Below, piece by piece: positions 3,418-5,825 of a DNA stretch of 5,825 bases. The position numbers and the translations under genes are program-made. A model generated the notes under the pieces. The model saw nothing but the letters and a program-made list of their open reading frames with translations. It was not told where the DNA came from and did not search any database. The stretch's first letter is position 1. Each line of letters begins with the position of its first letter. Origin of the DNA: Chloroflexota bacterium. GTDB lineage: Bacteria; Chloroflexota; Anaerolineae; Promineifilales; Promineifilaceae. The stretch spans positions 1 through 5,825 of the forward strand of contig JAAEOP010000291.1 in the NCBI GenBank assembly GCA_024223125.1, written 5' to 3'.

Positions 3418-5292
3418 ATGCATCAAGCAAAAAGAAAAACTCAGCATAAAAGTAACAAAATAGGTAAGAAACGTCTATTAAGCAATGAAGAAAAAAAACG
3501 CCTTGGCCTTGACCGGCAAATAACGAGGAGAGATTTTATAAAGTTCATGATGGTCGGTGCCGGGGCTCTTATGCTCCCCGGATGCTCTGGTTGGACTTCC
3601 GATCCAAATACACCGTCAACTCAGACACCACACCCGACTATTAATTCATATTTCGGAGGAAATACGGAAGCTGCCTTTTCCATGGGTCACCGCGTGCGTG
3701 ATGGCGAAAATTTTGCCCAGGGAGCCAAAGACAGTGGCGAAATATATGATCTGGTTGTGGTAGGTGCCGGGTTGGGCGGACTCACATCAGCCTACTTTTA
3801 TAATGAGGATCTTCCGCAAGAGAAAATACTGCTGCTTGACAATCATGCCAATTTTGGCGGTGATGCCCAGCGCAACGAATTAACTGTCAAAGGCCAGCGC
3901 ATCATCGTTACCCAGGGCGGGGATTATCAATGGAGGATTAGCCCAGAATACACAGCGGTAAAAAAATTATGGGATGATCTTGGAATTGACCTTTCCGCAA
4001 CAAGCGACTTAAAGTTTGCTCCAGAAGCGTATCAAGACCATATGTTTATAAATGGTGAATGGATTAAGGATTTTTGGGAAACGGGTTACAAAAGCGCTTC
4101 TTCGCCCTGGTCAAAACAGATACAGGATGACTTTGAGGCCTTCTCGAAAAAACTGGAATTTTTTAAATGGGAACCCTGGTCAAAAGTTAAAGCAGAATTA
4201 GCTGAGTGGGATAAGATGAGCTTCAAAGAGTGGATGGAGGGGGTAAATGGCTGGGATCCCCAACTTACTCATTTAGTGGACATGTGGGTCAGATCAGATT
4301 ATGGGGTAGGTGTAGATACGCTTTCTGCAGCCTGTGGTTTTTGGAATTATTCAGGCAGTGATTATGTCAGATATAAATGGCCGGGCGGCATGTCAGGCTT
4401 TGCTCGTCATCTTGTAAATGCACTATTCCCCAAAGCTTTAAACGGACAGGATATTATCACTGGCAACATTGACTATAACGTCTTTGACAATTCGGAAAAC
4501 AAGATCCGGATGCGGCTCGAATCGACTGTTGTAGAGGTTAAGCATGAAGGCTCTGCTGAAAACTCAGATCATGTGCTGATTAAGTACCTGAATGGTGATA
4601 CGCTTTATCAACTGAAGGCAAAGTCGGTAATTATGGCTGGCGGAGGCTATATGGCCAGGAATATCGTGTCGGATATGCCTCAGGAACAGAAAGATGCCTA
4701 TGATAAATTCCACTATTCTGCCTATATGGTGGCTAATGTCTGGATAAACAACTCCCGGGCGCTAGATGAGCTGAACTTTGGTTATTCTGGCGGAATATGG
4801 AACCCAAGGATTGCCAATTACCTTACGATAGCGGATGGCATAACAGAAGCAGGCCATGATCCAAATCGTGATCCCGAAAGACCCAATTGCATTACCATGT
4901 GGTGCCCCCAAATCCCCGATCCTGAACTTGATGGCGACTATGAGGAGCAGAGCAAAAGAGCCAGGGAGGATATGCTTAGTAAATCTTTTGAGGAGTATGA
5001 GATTTTGATTCGACAGGAACTGCTTGACGTTTTTGGTGATGCCGGATTTGATCCCGCAGAGGATATTGAGGGAATTGCTATTAATCGTTGGGGACATGCC
5101 GAGATTATTTGCTACCCAGGGTTTGCTTTTGGTAGCGGCAGTTCTGATGAGCCTATTCCTGGTGTCCCCATCTATGACGCAGCACAACGCTTTGGCAGAA
5201 TAGCCTTTGCTCACACCGACCTAAACGGAATTGCCGACAATCAGGGAACTACCAGGATATCGCGGCGAGCTGTGAATGATCTGCTAAATTAG
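3418..5292 (+). CDS. Tat-exported FAD oxidoreductase, spermidine dehydrogenase-like
   Basis: A 624-aa protein. It starts with about 36 very basic residues, then a twin-arginine motif RRDFIK (37-42), a hydrophobic stretch (43-54) and LPGC (53-56) as a possible lipobox, so Tat export with lipid anchoring at C56 is likely. IYDLVVVGAGLGGL (109-122) is the FAD-binding GxGxxG fold, ending at LLLDNHANFGGDAQRNE (138-154). Later blocks match what I recall of the spermidine dehydrogenase family: DYGVGVDTLSA, WPGGMSGFARHLVNALFP, STVVEV, NRWGHAE (556-562) and RFGRIAFAHTDLNG (591-604). Family enzymes oxidise polyamines with FAD. Here two segments usually conserved, as I recall them, look different (AGGGYMARNI, and WGH where WPH is usual), so the substrate may differ. 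The ATG at 3418 is preferred because GGAG (3407-3410) precedes it by 7 nt; an in-frame TTG at 3400 has no such site. It has its own -10 box and seems monocistronic. Confidence 0.85.
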   Translation: MHQAKRKTQHKSNKIGKKRLLSNEEKKRLGLDRQITRRDFIKFMMVGAGALMLPGCSGWTSDPNTPSTQTPHPTINSYFGGNTEAAFSMGHRVRDGENFAQGAKDSGEIYDLVVVGAGLGGLTSAYFYNEDLPQEKILLLDNHANFGGDAQRNELTVKGQRIIVTQGGDYQWRISPEYTAVKKLWDDLGIDLSATSDLKFAPEAYQDHMFINGEWIKDFWETGYKSASSPWSKQIQDDFEAFSKKLEFFKWEPWSKVKAELAEWDKMSFKEWMEGVNGWDPQLTHLVDMWVRSDYGVGVDTLSAACGFWNYSGSDYVRYKWPGGMSGFARHLVNALFPKALNGQDIITGNIDYNVFDNSENKIRMRLESTVVEVKHEGSAENSDHVLIKYLNGDTLYQLKAKSVIMAGGGYMARNIVSDMPQEQKDAYDKFHYSAYMVANVWINNSRALDELNFGYSGGIWNPRIANYLTIADGITEAGHDPNRDPERPNCITMWCPQIPDPELDGDYEEQSKRAREDMLSKSFEEYEILIRQELLDVFGDAGFDPAEDIEGIAINRWGHAEIICYPGFAFGSGSSDEPIPGVPIYDAAQRFGRIAFAHTDLNGIADNQGTTRISRRAVNDLLN

Positions 5293-5396
5293 CTTTTTTC
5301 CAGATTGTTATCTTCGTTATCGAGAGAAAGCCAGGCCACAGCCCCGCCGACATAGCCGCCCGTATGCCAGAGCATGTGCCCTAACCCCTGATCGAT
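5289..5396 (-). pseudogene. Possible C-terminal remnant of a membrane protein
   Basis: On the minus strand a 35-codon open stretch between stops reads GLGHMLWHTGGYVGGAVAWL and then the charged tail SLDNEDNNLEKS, ending in TAA overlapping the flavoprotein stop. The glycine-spaced hydrophobic segment after a His recalls the last helix of rhomboid-like proteins (H-x-GG-x(3)-G), but it is too short to assign. No Shine-Dalgarno or full start is present. An open stretch of this length can arise by chance; only its composition makes it worth recording. The rest of the 5293-5449 spacer shows nothing else that I can identify. Confidence 0.2.
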
Positions 5397-5449
5397 TTAC
5401 GGGTAGATGATGCACAAAGTGGATTTATCTGCCTGGAGGTGTTTCTTTT

Positions 5450-5825
5450 TCAAACTTCTTTCCTCAACTGGGTGATGCGGAGTAACAATCTGACCATACC
5501 GTAGACAAAAAGCAACATCAGCATACCCATCACGAAAGCAATCATTTTTGGGAAGCTGCTGTCACTGCCCCGATTGATCATGATGATAGAGTTCATCATA
5601 ATTGGCAGGAAAATAATTAAGAACAACATGATTCGTTGATATTTTTTCGATTTTGACTCGTTATCGGTATAAATTTCTGGAGCTTCGCCGTTGACAGCTT
5701 CCTGACGGAAATACTGCCAGCCTCCCATCTCGCCCATATAGTCCCACCCAGCATCCCCAAAGATTTGTAGATAGCCATCCATGTCCTTGCGGTTGAAAAA
5801 ATAATCAAGCCGATAGACATAATCA
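5450..5825 (-). CDS. DUF2812 family membrane protein (C-terminal part, cut by the window)
   Basis: The frame is open to the end of the window, so the 5' end is missing. The residues before the first Met (YVYRLDYFFNRKDMDGYLQI, encoded up to about 5815) match the DUF2812 domain, as do FGDAGWDYMGEMGGWQYFR and PEIYTDNESKSKKYQRI. Two membrane helices follow: about IMLFLIIFLPIMMNSIIMI and MIAFVMGMLMLLFVYGMV, then a basic tail RLLLRITQLRKEV. DUF2812 proteins are membrane-anchored, of unknown function, and often encoded beside PadR-type regulators; none is visible here because the upstream side lies outside. The Met at 5780-5782 is internal, not the start. The gene is convergent with the flavoprotein, with 157 bp between their stops. 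Confidence 0.85.
   Translation of the reverse strand, partial: DYVYRLDYFFNRKDMDGYLQIFGDAGWDYMGEMGGWQYFRQEAVNGEAPEIYTDNESKSKKYQRIMLFLIIFLPIMMNSIIMINRGSDSSFPKMIAFVMGMLMLLFVYGMVRLLLRITQLRKEV

Noticed and set aside
5283..5299. Terminator GCTAAATTAGC followed by TTTTTT after the flavoprotein
   Set aside because: The usable stem is only 3 bp once a loop is allowed. The T run is suggestive but the hairpin is too weak to call.
5780..5782. ATG as start of the DUF2812 gene
   Set aside because: The frame stays open to the window edge and the residues upstream (DYVYRLDYFFNRKD) fit the DUF2812 domain, so this Met is internal.

Overview
The window looks like bacterial chromosomal DNA, with compact genes, Shine-Dalgarno sites, sigma-70-like promoters and Tat export. 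The gene mix (BrnT/BrnA, a MarR-pirin-DoxX-CDGSH cluster, a Tat-exported spermidine-dehydrogenase-like flavoprotein, a DUF2812 protein) and the G-rich intergenic repeats would fit Chloroflexota (Anaerolineae-like). That assignment is inference from overall style; no marker gene is present.

Layout. 1-180: G-rich repeats built around the palindrome GAAACGGCCGTTTC. 216-743 (minus): a BrnT/BrnA type II toxin-antitoxin operon with a sigma-70-like promoter and a 21-bp operator dyad between -35 and -10. 750-810: a near copy of the repeat unit found on the module's other side, so the toxin-antitoxin module is bracketed by direct repeats. 937-1427 (plus): a MarR-family repressor with a perfect 22-bp dyad over its own -10 box. 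1441-1462: a second copy of that operator, just upstream of pirin (1486-2394). Downstream, on the same strand, are a remnant of what looks like an NADPH-dependent FMN reductase (2398-2524), a DoxX gene split by a one-base frameshift (2568-2955) and a dual CDGSH iron-sulfur protein (3028-3270). 3284-3320: another G-rich repeat copy. 3371-5292 (plus): promoter and gene for a large Tat-type flavoprotein related to spermidine dehydrogenase. 5293-5449: convergent spacer with a possible small remnant. 5450-5825 (minus): the C-terminal part of a DUF2812 membrane protein running off the window.

How it fits together. The MarR protein probably represses itself and a small redox or electrophile-response operon of pirin, flavin reductase, DoxX and CDGSH through two matching operators. 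The middle of that operon appears to be decaying, since two adjacent genes are broken while pirin and CDGSH keep all metal ligands. Both local autoregulators (brnT and marR) share one promoter geometry: -35, 17 bp, -10, 6 bp, then ATG. This predicts leaderless mRNAs. The flavoprotein has its own -10 box and appears to be a separate unit.
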